This document shows, in pieces, positions 15,548 to 22,018 of a stretch of DNA of 64,000 bases. Source of the DNA: DATIBQ01 sp964573395 (GTDB lineage: Bacteria > Patescibacteriota > Minisyncoccia > Phycocordibacterales > UBA9973); the NCBI GenBank assembly GCA_964573395.1, contig CAZNJI010000002.1:1-64000 (forward strand). Reading direction: 5' to 3'. The position numbers and the translations under genes were made by a program. The number at the start of each line of letters is the position of its first letter. Position 1 is the stretch's first letter. The notes under the pieces are model-generated. The model did no database searches. It was given only the letters and a program-made list of their open reading frames with translations, and was not told the DNA's origin.

Positions 15548-16419
15548 GATGAAATAAAAAATTCAGCGGGAAAATGAGGTGAAGAATTTACTGAAAAGTC
15601 ATTATTGAGAATGGCATACTCAAATGAAAATGCCGGCTGCAACGTTTCTGGCGAAGTGAAGAAGAGCGCTGTCGCTACCCCGTCGGCAACAAGCGCTGAC
15701 TGTGCCGCTACCCACAGCGCGCGAATATGCTGGGGCGAAGAGAGCGCTTCAGGGTCGATGATGTGATGAAATTTTCCCCAGGTTCGGCGGTTGCCGGCCG
15801 ATCCGCAGATGCTTCCCTTTCCAAGAGAAGCAATTCCGATTGCCTGATTGGTATCTTCCGGATGCTCAAGCCCAATCCGCAATAAATTCCCTGTGGCGGT
15901 TTCGTGGAATATGTCTCCGCCCGCATCAACGCAAAACTCAGTGAACCCGTTCGTTCTTAGTATATCAGCGACAATGTCAACCAGATACCCTTTTCCGGCA
16001 GCGCCGAAATCAAGCAGTGCTGGTTCTTTTAACGTCAGCTGCGGCGCCTGGTAGGTAAACACTTCGTCCCACGGTTTCGGCTGGGTGAGCACTCCTTCTT
16101 TCAAAGAATACGCTGCATCGTAGCCCGCATCGACCAACACCTGCCCGATAAGCGGCGTTACTTTTCCGTTCGTCAATTCGTAGAACGTTCGATACAAAGA
16201 AAAAAGGGGTGCTGCATCATCGGGCAGCGTGTGCGTACCGCCTTCGCGCGCCATCTGGGAAACAAGCGAATCCGGACGGAACCGTGAATAGGTTTGGTCG
16301 AATAAACCGATTCTCTCTTGAATTCGGGATAAAACTAATGCTTCCTCTTTCGAAGGAAGGTCATGGTGAATATCAATTTGCCACGTAGTACCGATCGCTT
16401 CAAAAGAGAGCGTGGTCAT
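15544..16419 (-). CDS. apbE: FAD:protein FMN transferase (ApbE)
   Basis: 291 residues with ApbE motifs: TYSRFRPDSLVS, DFGAAGKGYLVD, CVDAGGDIF, SICGSAGNR and HHIIDPE. ApbE uses FAD to attach FMN covalently to Ser/Thr of target proteins outside the membrane. No clear signal peptide or lipobox is visible, so localisation is uncertain. It is encoded between its likely target (16431-16916) and the membrane reductase, overlapping the latter by 4 nt, so the three are co-expressed. Confidence 0.92.
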   Translation of the reverse strand: MTTLSFEAIGTTWQIDIHHDLPSKEEALVLSRIQERIGLFDQTYSRFRPDSLVSQMAREGGTHTLPDDAAPLFSLYRTFYELTNGKVTPLIGQVLVDAGYDAAYSLKEGVLTQPKPWDEVFTYQAPQLTLKEPALLDFGAAGKGYLVDIVADILRTNGFTEFCVDAGGDIFHETATGNLLRIGLEHPEDTNQAIGIASLGKGSICGSAGNRRTWGKFHHIIDPEALSSPQHIRALWVAAQSALVADGVATALFFTSPETLQPAFSFEYAILNNDFSVNSSPHFPAEFFISS

Positions 16420-16430
16420 GGTGAAGAGGA

Positions 16431-16916
16431 CTAACTTTGAGCCGTTGCCTGAAACTTAATCTTCGCAACCGCGTCATTGAATCCTTTCGGGGTAAGCGAT
16501 GAGCCGGATACTTTGGTGAGTTCAAGATCGGCAATATTTTTTCCGATGACGTATTGCTTGAAGTTGTTCGCAAAGTCCGTTTGCATGAGTACTGAAGTCG
16601 GGAGCGTTGCCATTTTCTGCACCTCTGCCGCCACGACAATGTCGTTTTCAAGCGTCAGCGTTACGACGATGCTTTCCGCGCCACCTGGAGAAGTATAGTT
16701 TCCCGTTGCGGTATACGTGCCGTCTGCATAAGTTGCCGTTGAATCTGCAAGCATGGTTCCTGTTTCTTGCGTTGCCTGCATCTGGTTATCCATTTCAGGC
16801 TTTCGGGTGGTGGCATACGCCAGCGCCGCGAGTGCGACGATAATGATGCCGATGATCGGCAGTACTGATGAAGATTTTTTTTGCAGGGTTATTGGTGGTG
16901 TTGTTTGTTGATCCAT
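16431..16916 (-). CDS. Membrane-anchored FMN-binding domain protein (RnfG/NqrC-like)
   Basis: 161 residues: cytoplasmic tail, one membrane helix (residues 18-36), a linker, then an FMN-bind domain (residues ~62-155). The motif VSGSSLT (136-142) matches the ApbE target consensus (S/T)GA(S/T), with Ser140 as the likely flavinylated residue. FMN-bind domains in RnfG/NqrC and in extracellular electron-transfer proteins carry electrons on covalent FMN. First gene of the operon FMN-bind, apbE, RnfD-reductase. Confidence 0.87.
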   Translation of the reverse strand: MDQQTTPPITLQKKSSSVLPIIGIIIVALAALAYATTRKPEMDNQMQATQETGTMLADSTATYADGTYTATGNYTSPGGAESIVVTLTLENDIVVAAEVQKMATLPTSVLMQTDFANNFKQYVIGKNIADLELTKVSGSSLTPKGFNDAVAKIKFQATAQS

Positions 16917-16961
16917 AAGACACCAATTGTAAACTGATTGTTCGGAGTTTTCAAACTGCGT

Positions 16962-16967
16962 TATACT
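16962..16967 (+). promoter_or_regulatory. -10 box of leaderless mscL promoter
   Basis: TATACT ends 6 nt before the mscL ATG at 16974; TTGTTC lies about 17 bp upstream as a possible -35. No Shine-Dalgarno is present. Confidence 0.6.
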
Positions 16968-16973
16968 TTATCC

Positions 16974-17303
16974 ATGGAACAAGAGCGAGAGTCAACAAAA
17001 AAAGAATTAGGGTTCATAACGTTCATTCGGGAACAAGGCATTGTCGGCTTGGCAGTTGGATTCATCTTGGGAGGCGCGGTATCAAAAACGGTTACTTCCC
17101 TTGTCGATAACGTGATCAATCCGCTCGTCGGCCTGGCGCTCGGAAAAGTAAACTTAAGCGACAAAATGCTTACCTTCAGCAACGCAACGCTCAAGTACGG
17201 CGCTTTCATCACTTCCATCATAGATTTCCTGATCGTGGCGGCAGTGGTGTACTTTATTTTCCGCGGACTCGGCATCGATAAGATCGACAAGAAAAAAGCG
17301 TAA
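16974..17303 (+). CDS. mscL: Large-conductance mechanosensitive channel MscL
   Basis: 109 residues from MEQERESTKKELGFITFIREQGIVGLAVGFILGGA, with two membrane helices and the conserved pore segment VGLAVGFILGGAVSKTVTSLVDNVINPLVG. The periplasmic loop is short and the C-terminal bundle is basic. Releases solutes on hypo-osmotic shock. The start is set by the -10 box 6 nt upstream; an in-frame codon at 16938 would precede that box. Its stop overlaps the next start by one base (TAATG). Confidence 0.95.
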   Translation: MEQERESTKKELGFITFIREQGIVGLAVGFILGGAVSKTVTSLVDNVINPLVGLALGKVNLSDKMLTFSNATLKYGAFITSIIDFLIVAAVVYFIFRGLGIDKIDKKKA

Positions 17304-17758
17304 TGGAAACCATCAGCTGGAAAACGCATGAGTTTGAAAAGAAAGACCGGCACCCCGACTGGATTTGGGCTGCTGGCGGCATTGCGCTGGTGGTTGCCAT
17401 TTTCGCCTTCTTTTACGGAAACATCTTCTTCGGGATTTTTTCGATTATTGCCGGCGCGGCGGTTATCTTCTTCGCGCTCCGAGATCCGAAAGAGGTGACC
17501 ATTACGCTTTCCAAGGAAGGAGTTGCCATTGATGCGGCGCGCATTCCCTACGCAGACATTGAAAAGTTCTGGCTTGACGAAGGCAGCAAAACGACTAAGC
17601 TGTTACTTGCCGTTAAAAAAGGTTTTCTGCCGATACTTGTCATTCCGCTTGATGGCGTAACCACCGAGAGCGTGCGGGAATTCCTGAAACAGCATGCCGT
17701 TGAATCGGAATTCCCCCTCTCGCTCAGTACCCAGATTTTTGACCGGCTCGGTTTTTAA
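17303..17758 (+). CDS. Two-helix membrane protein with PH-like C-terminal domain, unknown
   Basis: 151 residues: a soluble N-terminus, a membrane hairpin (residues ~24-60), then about 90 residues of alternating strands (VTITLSKEGVAIDAARIPYADIEKFWLDEG) that resemble membrane-linked PH-like/YdbT-type domains. Overlaps the mscL stop by one base, so translation is coupled and a role in membrane stress is possible, but no function is known to me. Confidence 0.7.
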   Translation: METISWKTHEFEKKDRHPDWIWAAGGIALVVAIFAFFYGNIFFGIFSIIAGAAVIFFALRDPKEVTITLSKEGVAIDAARIPYADIEKFWLDEGSKTTKLLLAVKKGFLPILVIPLDGVTTESVREFLKQHAVESEFPLSLSTQIFDRLGF

Positions 17759-17765
17759 ATTTCTA

Positions 17766-17850
17766 TCCTCTCGTCGTTCAATGGACCCCACAGGAAAACA
17801 GTTCGCCGAGTGCGCCCTGCTTCCAACGGGGCGAGATGTGGTAAATTAAA
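17766..17850 (+). repeat. Partial tRNA-Arg 5' copy followed by structured insert
   Basis: The first 20 bases of tRNA-Arg (17889-17908) occur identically at 17766-17785, but the sequence then leaves the tRNA and enters a GC-rich folded segment with an outer CCACA/TGTGG stem and inner CGCCC/GGGCG hairpin. It has no anticodon or T-arm, so it is not a tRNA. Same theme as the elements next to the other tRNA genes here. Confidence 0.5.
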
Positions 17851-17888
17851 AATCGTTAAGTTAATTGTTTTTAGATAACACACCCCTT

Positions 17889-17962
17889 TCCTCTCGTCGT
17901 TCAATGGATAGGACGCAACTTTGCGGAAGTTGTGATGCAGGTTCGATTCCTGCCGAGAGGAC
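17889..17962 (+). tRNA. tRNA-Arg (GCG anticodon)
   Basis: Acceptor TCCTCTC/GAGAGGA, anticodon stem CAACT/AGTTG around TTGCGGA (GCG), T-stem GCAGG/CCTGC with loop TTCGATT, C73. A GCG anticodon is notable because most bacteria read CGN with ACG (inosine). Confidence 0.92.
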
Positions 17963-17966
17963 AAGT

Positions 17967-18227
17967 TTATTTCACCCCCGCCCATGCTTTAAGCTCATCA
18001 TAAGTAACTTCCCCGCATAACCATTGCTTGTTTTCGCTATTATAGAAAAACGGTACCCCGCCACATTCGTCTTTTGCATCGCACTCTTTAATGAGCTTCA
18101 TGTTTTCTTTGTTGTGCCAAATTTCCTTTCGCTCAATATGCACGCCGGTATCAGCAATTAGCTTGTCGCTGATTTTCCGCATCGCCTGGCAGTGTGGGCA
18201 CTCAAGGCCGTAGAATTCATATAGCAT
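17967..18227 (-). CDS. Small thioredoxin/glutaredoxin-fold protein (CPHC)
   Basis: 86 residues, starting MLYEFYGLECPHCQAM: first beta strand, then a CPHC redox motif (Cys10, Cys13) at the start of helix 1, and the cis-Pro loop GVPFFYN. Two further cysteines occur at Cys49 and Cys54 (CDAKDEC). No signal peptide, so probably a cytoplasmic thiol-disulfide protein of the glutaredoxin size class. A TATAAC -10-like box lies in tandem AACTTTATAAC repeats upstream. Confidence 0.82.
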   Translation of the reverse strand: MLYEFYGLECPHCQAMRKISDKLIADTGVHIERKEIWHNKENMKLIKECDAKDECGGVPFFYNSENKQWLCGEVTYDELKAWAGVK

Positions 18228-18275
18228 GAGTAAGTTATAAAGTTAAAAGTTATAAAGTTTTTAAAGTATAGCAGA

Positions 18276-18373
18276 AAAGAACCTCTCTTTTGGTGTGTCT
18301 CGCAGCGCGGCGGCGCGAGAGTCAGGCAATTTTTCAGCAGAAAAATATGCCGACAGCAAAAGAGAGATTCTTT
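18276..18373 (-). repeat. Structured palindromic element downstream of rpsT
   Basis: Outer inverted repeat of 17 bp with one mismatch (18276-18292 and 18357-18373). Inside on the minus strand: GTCGGCAT, hairpin ATTTTTC/GAAAAAT with loop containing CTGCTG, then a GC-rich hairpin TCTCGC/GCGAGA. The core shares TCAGCAGA, ATGCxGAC and GCGAG in register with the element after ruvB (34218-34314). It starts 8 nt after the rpsT stop and could terminate or protect that mRNA. Confidence 0.65.
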
Positions 18374-18380
18374 GAGGCTA

Positions 18381-18641
18381 TTATTTATTTTTCGTAATTT
18401 TAGAAAGACGAGCTTTCTTGCGGCCAGCGGTGTTCTTTTTTATCACCCCCTTCTTTGCCGCCTTGTCGATTGCGCTGTAAGCAACGGCAACGGCCTTCTT
18501 TGCATCATCAAGTTTTTTTGAGTGGACAAGCTTTTCAACCTTCTTTACCGCCTCTTTCATTGATTTGGTCGTTCGGTCATTTACTGCTTTCCGGCGATCC
18601 GCTTGGCGAAGCGCCTTTCGTGCTGATTTAGTGATTGGCAT
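18381..18641 (-). CDS. rpsT: 30S ribosomal protein S20
   Basis: 86 residues, MPITKSARKALRQADRRKAVNDRTTKS..., with the basic helical-bundle composition and C-terminal GVIKKNTAGRKKARL typical of S20. The ATG at 18641 was chosen because S20 proteins start a few residues before KSA.K.LR; upstream in-frame sequence crosses the promoter region shared with divergent ruvA. Confidence 0.95.
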   Translation of the reverse strand: MPITKSARKALRQADRRKAVNDRTTKSMKEAVKKVEKLVHSKKLDDAKKAVAVAYSAIDKAAKKGVIKKNTAGRKKARLSKITKNK

Positions 18642-18707
18642 AACGGGCACACTATACCAGGGGAACCCAGAAATCGCAATAGTATTTGGGAGCCTTCTCT
18701 TTTCTGC

Positions 18708-18713
18708 TACGAT
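18708..18713 (+). promoter_or_regulatory. -10 box of leaderless ruvA promoter
   Basis: TACGAT ends 6 nt before the ruvA ATG at 18720; no Shine-Dalgarno. Confidence 0.5.
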
Positions 18714-18719
18714 AGAGCC

Positions 18720-19286
18720 ATGATCGCCCTCATAAAAGGCACCGTTACTGACAAAGATGACCGCGGAGTTACCATTGATACTGGAAGTATTGGCTACTTC
18801 ATAGCTATTCCTGAATACACCAAGGATTCTCTTATTGTCGGCGAACCTGTTACCTTTGTTACCCACCTGGTTATCCGTGACGACGCTCATGAACTGTACG
18901 GTTTCTCTTCAAAACCAGAAAAAGATCTTTTCTTGATGCTTATTTCAGTTTCAGGAGTCGGCCCTCGAACTAGTCTTCATATATTAAGCTCCTTCCCGCT
19001 CACTCGTCTGGTTGGAACTATTCGAAATGGTACAGGTAAAGAACTCTCGGTTGTTCCTGGTATTGGAAAGAAAACTGCAGAAAAAATAGTGCTTGAGCTT
19101 CGCGACAAAATGAAACATTTTGCAATCGAAACTACAGAAGAAGCAGTGAACCACGACGCCTACGAAGCACTTGTTGCGCTTGGTTATAAAGAGTACAAGA
19201 TTCATGAAGTGCTGGGACAAATCGATCAATCGAAGCCAGCTCAAACCCAAATTAAAGAAGCGCTGAAACTACTGGGAAAACAATAA
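18720..19286 (+). CDS. ruvA: Holliday junction branch-migration protein RuvA
   Basis: 188 residues: OB-fold domain I (1-65), tandem HhH domain II (ISVSGVGPRTSLHIL and LSVVPGIGKKTAEKIVLELRDK), and C-terminal domain III (residues ~143-188) that contacts RuvB. Forms the tetramer holding Holliday junctions. It is separated from ruvB-yebC-ruvC (33229-35388) and instead is followed 1 nt later by mutM. Confidence 0.96.
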   Translation: MIALIKGTVTDKDDRGVTIDTGSIGYFIAIPEYTKDSLIVGEPVTFVTHLVIRDDAHELYGFSSKPEKDLFLMLISVSGVGPRTSLHILSSFPLTRLVGTIRNGTGKELSVVPGIGKKTAEKIVLELRDKMKHFAIETTEEAVNHDAYEALVALGYKEYKIHEVLGQIDQSKPAQTQIKEALKLLGKQ

Positions 19287-19287
19287 C

Positions 19288-20214
19288 ATGCCGGAGCTTC
19301 CCGAAGTACAAACTACCGTCGTTGGCCTTCGTACCACCGTTGTTGGGTTAACTATTTCTGATGTCTGGACTGACCTCAATTCAAACGACAAGCGCCACAG
19401 CGAGAGCTTGAAAAATCGGGCATACTTCGCCGCGTTCAAAAAACAGGTAGTGGGGCAAAAAATTACTGCCATCGACAGAAGAGCGAAGAATATCTTAGTG
19501 CACCTGAAAAATCATTCAGTCATTCTCGTTCACATGAAAATGACGGGGCATTTGCTGTACGGAATGTACGACTACGATAAAAAGCAAAATATCTGGATTC
19601 CGCATGAGAAAGAAAAGAACACCGCGCTTCGAGATCCGTTCAATAAGTACCTGCGCGTCGTTTTTTCTTTTTCAAACAACAAACACTTAGCATTTAGCGA
19701 TCTGCGCAAGTTCGGCAAAATTACCCTGCTGCACGCGGATACCCTACATGAAACAAAGCACTTAAAAAACATCGGGCCGGAGCCGCTTGAAAAAACATTT
19801 ACGAGAAAAATATTTACCGCCCAACTCCTAAAACGGCCGAATGGAAAAATAAAACAGGTGCTCATGGATCAAAGCATCATTGCCGGAGTTGGGAACATTT
19901 ACTCCGACGAAGCGCTTTGGCTCTCTGGCATCCACCCTCTTTCCCGCGTGCAGGCAATTCCAGCTGCAGTACTGAAAAAGCTCTACAAAAATATCCGAGT
20001 AGTGCTTCAAAAAGGAATACATTTCGGCGGCGACTCGACGAGCGATTATCGGAATGTTCATGGAAAACACGGTTCTTTTCATCACGCGCATCAAGCCTAC
20101 CGACTCACCGGCACGCGGTGTAAAAAGAGAGGGTGCAGCGGAACCATCAAGCGCTTGATTATTGGCGGACGAAGCGCGCATTTTTGCGACCGGCACCAAA
20201 CGCTTTATACTTAG
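19288..20214 (+). CDS. mutM: Formamidopyrimidine-DNA glycosylase (Fpg/MutM)
   Basis: 308 residues. The N-terminus is MPELPEV, where Pro2/Glu3 are catalytic; helix-two-turn-helix region QSIIAGVGNIYSDEALWLSGIHP. The C-terminal zinc finger reads C-x4-C-x16-C-x2-H (RCKKRGC ... FCDRHQ) instead of the usual four-Cys form, so the fourth ligand may be His. It excises 8-oxoguanine. Longer than E. coli Fpg (269 aa) through insertions in the N-terminal domain (residues ~25-40 and ~95-115). One nt after ruvA: a repair operon. Confidence 0.95.
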   Translation: MPELPEVQTTVVGLRTTVVGLTISDVWTDLNSNDKRHSESLKNRAYFAAFKKQVVGQKITAIDRRAKNILVHLKNHSVILVHMKMTGHLLYGMYDYDKKQNIWIPHEKEKNTALRDPFNKYLRVVFSFSNNKHLAFSDLRKFGKITLLHADTLHETKHLKNIGPEPLEKTFTRKIFTAQLLKRPNGKIKQVLMDQSIIAGVGNIYSDEALWLSGIHPLSRVQAIPAAVLKKLYKNIRVVLQKGIHFGGDSTSDYRNVHGKHGSFHHAHQAYRLTGTRCKKRGCSGTIKRLIIGGRSAHFCDRHQTLYT

Positions 20215-20217
20215 AGC

Positions 20218-20388
20218 ATGAGCGATTTAAAATGGTTTATTGTCATCTTCGTCTTCCTCTGGCTGGTATGGTTTGCAACCGGAGGCCCGAAGCGCGCTGA
20301 AGACAAATATAATCAATTCGTCGAAGACCCGCAGAACCCTGGCGACCCAAAAAAGATTTACGACATCAACGACTGGCGAAACCGCTAG
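20218..20388 (+). CDS. 56-residue single-helix membrane protein
   Basis: Starts 3 nt after the mutM stop: MSDLKWFIVIFVFLWLVWFA is one membrane helix, then a polar tail (GPKRAEDKYNQF...NDWRNR). Probably the last cistron of the ruvA-mutM operon; its stop overlaps the convergent methyltransferase stop. No family recognised. Confidence 0.6.
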   Translation: MSDLKWFIVIFVFLWLVWFATGGPKRAEDKYNQFVEDPQNPGDPKKIYDINDWRNR

Positions 20389-20852
20389 ATGCCGAGTATT
20401 TGAAAGAGCGCAATCCCTCCTGCAACGGAAACATTCAAGGACTCCTTTTCTCCTCTCATGGGAATTTCAGCGATAATATCGGCGTGGACAAGAATGTTCT
20501 TTCCGATCCCTGTTACTTCGTTCCCCAAAATCAGAGCGATCTTTTTCTGTTTTTTTACCTTTCGATACGAAACCGAAATCTTCGACTGCTCTATGGCAAT
20601 AATAGAGAATCCGTCTTTTTTCAGTTTCTTCAAATAAGAAGACAGCTGTTTTACCTGCTTCCACGGTACTGCCAACTCTGCCCCAAGCGCAGTTTTTACA
20701 ATCTCTTTGTTCGGTTTTCCGAATCGGTCGATTGGCGCCGGCGTGTAGCCAGAGAGTATTATCCCTTCGATGGCTGCCGCATCGGCGGTGCGAAAAAGCG
20801 ATCCGACATTGTACGCGCTTCTGATATCATGCAGAATAAGGATTGTATTCAT
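20385..20852 (-). CDS. TrmH/SpoU-family RNA 2'-O-methyltransferase
   Basis: 155 residues with the three SpoU motifs: NVGSLFRTADA (motif 1), LILGNEVTGI (motif 2) and IPMRGEKESLNVSVAGGIALF (motif 3), forming the trefoil-knot SAM site. Has no N-terminal RNA-binding domain, like TrmL. The target (tRNA or rRNA ribose) cannot be told from sequence. Convergent with the ruvA operon; divergent from tRNA-Lys. Confidence 0.9.
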   Translation of the reverse strand: MNTILILHDIRSAYNVGSLFRTADAAAIEGIILSGYTPAPIDRFGKPNKEIVKTALGAELAVPWKQVKQLSSYLKKLKKDGFSIIAIEQSKISVSYRKVKKQKKIALILGNEVTGIGKNILVHADIIAEIPMRGEKESLNVSVAGGIALFQILGI

Positions 20853-20898
20853 TGTGTTTGCATGGTATAGTTTCCGCGCGTTTTTGCAAATGACATAT

Positions 20899-20953
20899 GC
20901 CTAAACCGTGTAAACGGTCGGCCGAACAATTTGCAACGCAAATTGTTTTAGGC
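20899..20953 (+). repeat. Palindromic element at the tRNA-Lys 5' end
   Basis: Outer stem GCCTAAA (20899-20905) / TTTAGGC (20947-20953), the right arm running into the first base of tRNA-Lys. Inside: hairpin CCGT gtaa ACGG, palindrome CGGCCG and a 10-bp hairpin AACAATTTGC / GCAAATTGTT. Resembles the other tRNA-linked elements in topology but shares no core sequence I can align. Confidence 0.5.
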
Positions 20954-21024
20954 GCCTATAGCTCAGTCGGTAGAGCAGCTCCCTTTTAAGGAGATGGTCG
21001 CAGGTTCGAATCCTGCTAGGCGCA
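20952..21024 (+). tRNA. tRNA-Lys (TTT anticodon)
   Basis: Acceptor GCGCCTA/TAGGCGC, D-stem GCTC/GAGC, anticodon loop CTTTTAA (TTT), T-loop TTCGAAT, A73 at 21024. CCA not encoded. Confidence 0.95.
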
Positions 21025-21030
21025 CATAAT

Positions 21031-21067
21031 AAAAAATTCTTAGCTTATTGCTAGGAATTTTTTGTTA
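21031..21067 (+). terminator. Terminator after tRNA-Lys
   Basis: Stem AAAAAATTC(t)TAGC / GCTA(g)GAATTTTTT with an AT loop and a T-run. Confidence 0.75.
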
Positions 21068-21078
21068 CATTGATTAGT

Positions 21079-21179
21079 CTAGCAGGATTCGAACCAGAAG
21101 GGGGTCGGGGAAACTGCTGTTTCCCCGTGGAGGAAGGATTGGGAAAACCGTGGGTTTCCCAGGTTGTGAGATTCCTGCA
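21079..21179 (+). repeat. Structured palindromic element at tRNA-Lys 3' end
   Basis: Starts with CTAGCAGGATTCGAACC (21079-21095), a perfect 17-bp inverted copy of the tRNA-Lys T-arm/acceptor (21003-21019). Core: GGGGTCG, hairpin GGGGAAAC tgct GTTTCCCC, linker GTGGAGGAAGGA, hairpin TGGGAAA/TTTCCCA, right end TGTGAGATT, then a degenerate direct copy ATTCCTGC. Homologous along its length to the tRNA-Ser element (13849-13971), which has different but still complementary stem sequences. Confidence 0.72.
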
Positions 21180-21184
21180 GAATA

Positions 21185-21331
21185 TTAAAGAATATCCAAC
21201 GGATCATTAGGATCAATATTTCTTTCTACACAAGAAGTTTCTAAAACTTTAATTCTTTTAGATAGCTCTATATTTTTACCTATAAAGAATGCGAGTAAAA
21301 TTATTAATAAAATAGAAAATATTTTTTTCAT
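21185..21331 (-). CDS. 48-residue membrane-anchored small protein
   Basis: MKKIFSILLIILLAFFIGKN is one membrane helix or uncleaved signal, then a short charged tail (IELSKRIKVLETSCVERNIDPNDPLDIL) with one Cys. Follows the ZIP gene by 12 nt on the same strand and has a clean AUG start. Much more AT-rich than neighbouring genes. Function unknown. Confidence 0.55.
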   Translation of the reverse strand: MKKIFSILLIILLAFFIGKNIELSKRIKVLETSCVERNIDPNDPLDIL

Positions 21332-21343
21332 ATTTATATTATA

Positions 21344-21991
21344 TCAATGCACCACTACAAAAACTGAAAGTAGTACCCCTACCACAATACCTACCAATAT
21401 AGGTAATAATTTTTGGCTTTTTCTTTCATCATGGCTCGCATACCAAAATTCAGAAATAATAAATACATAGGCAAAAAACGTTAGCGCCTCAACTACCCAT
21501 TCGTATTCGTGTAAAAATTCAGATCCAAGAAATCCGAATCCAATTCCAAGGAAAATACCTAAAAGCGCTGTGGCAATCACGAGCCAGACTTTTTTCATTC
21601 CCATTCTTAGAAATGCCGTAATAAGAGCACCCTGGCGTACTATTTCATGCAATACAATACTCCCAGCAAAAATGAGCCCGGCGGTGAGCCCTTGTTCCTC
21701 TGCAGTTTCAAATAAAGAGAATCCGTCTACTGCCGGATGGAATATATTAACGAGAATAAGAATAGTGAACGGAATTGTATCAATCGCCGAATCGCCTTCA
21801 TGAGTATGATGTGCATGAAAATGGTGGGCAGTTTTCTTAGCAAGATACACTGCAAGTATTCCAAGAAGGCAAAGCAGCCCAAGGAACAGTGGAGAATGTA
21901 GTGATTCTTTAATAATGAAAAAACTAAAAACGAGCAACAACCCAACTACAGCTCCGCGGATTAATTCAATGTGTCGGTAAAATGCATTCAT
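21344..21991 (-). CDS. ZIP-family metal transporter
   Basis: 215 residues, about seven to eight membrane helices. The two ZIP metal-binding helices are recognisable: HPAVDGFSL (helix IV) and VLHEIVRQGALI (helix V, HExxxxG). A His-rich loop (HHFHAHHTHEGD) lies between helices III and IV as in zinc/iron importers. Divergent from a Fur-family regulator with a palindrome between them, so zinc (or iron) uptake under that regulator's control is likely. Confidence 0.85.
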   Translation of the reverse strand: MNAFYRHIELIRGAVVGLLLVFSFFIIKESLHSPLFLGLLCLLGILAVYLAKKTAHHFHAHHTHEGDSAIDTIPFTILILVNIFHPAVDGFSLFETAEEQGLTAGLIFAGSIVLHEIVRQGALITAFLRMGMKKVWLVIATALLGIFLGIGFGFLGSEFLHEYEWVVEALTFFAYVFIISEFWYASHDERKSQKLLPILVGIVVGVLLSVFVVVH

Positions 21992-21997
21992 TTCAAT

Positions 21998-22012
21998 TGC
22001 AAATTAATTGCA
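21998..22012. promoter_or_regulatory. Putative Fur/Zur operator between ZIP and fur-like genes
   Basis: TGCAA-ATTAA-TTGCA, a 15-bp palindrome 6 nt upstream of the ZIP start codon and 7 nt upstream of the TATACT -10 box of the regulator gene. Its position allows one site to control both divergent genes. Confidence 0.5.
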
Positions 22013-22018
22013 TTTGAG

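Noticed and set aside
17766..17850. A second tRNA-Arg gene or tRNA pseudogene
   Set aside because: Only the first 20 bases match; there is no anticodon arm or T-loop.
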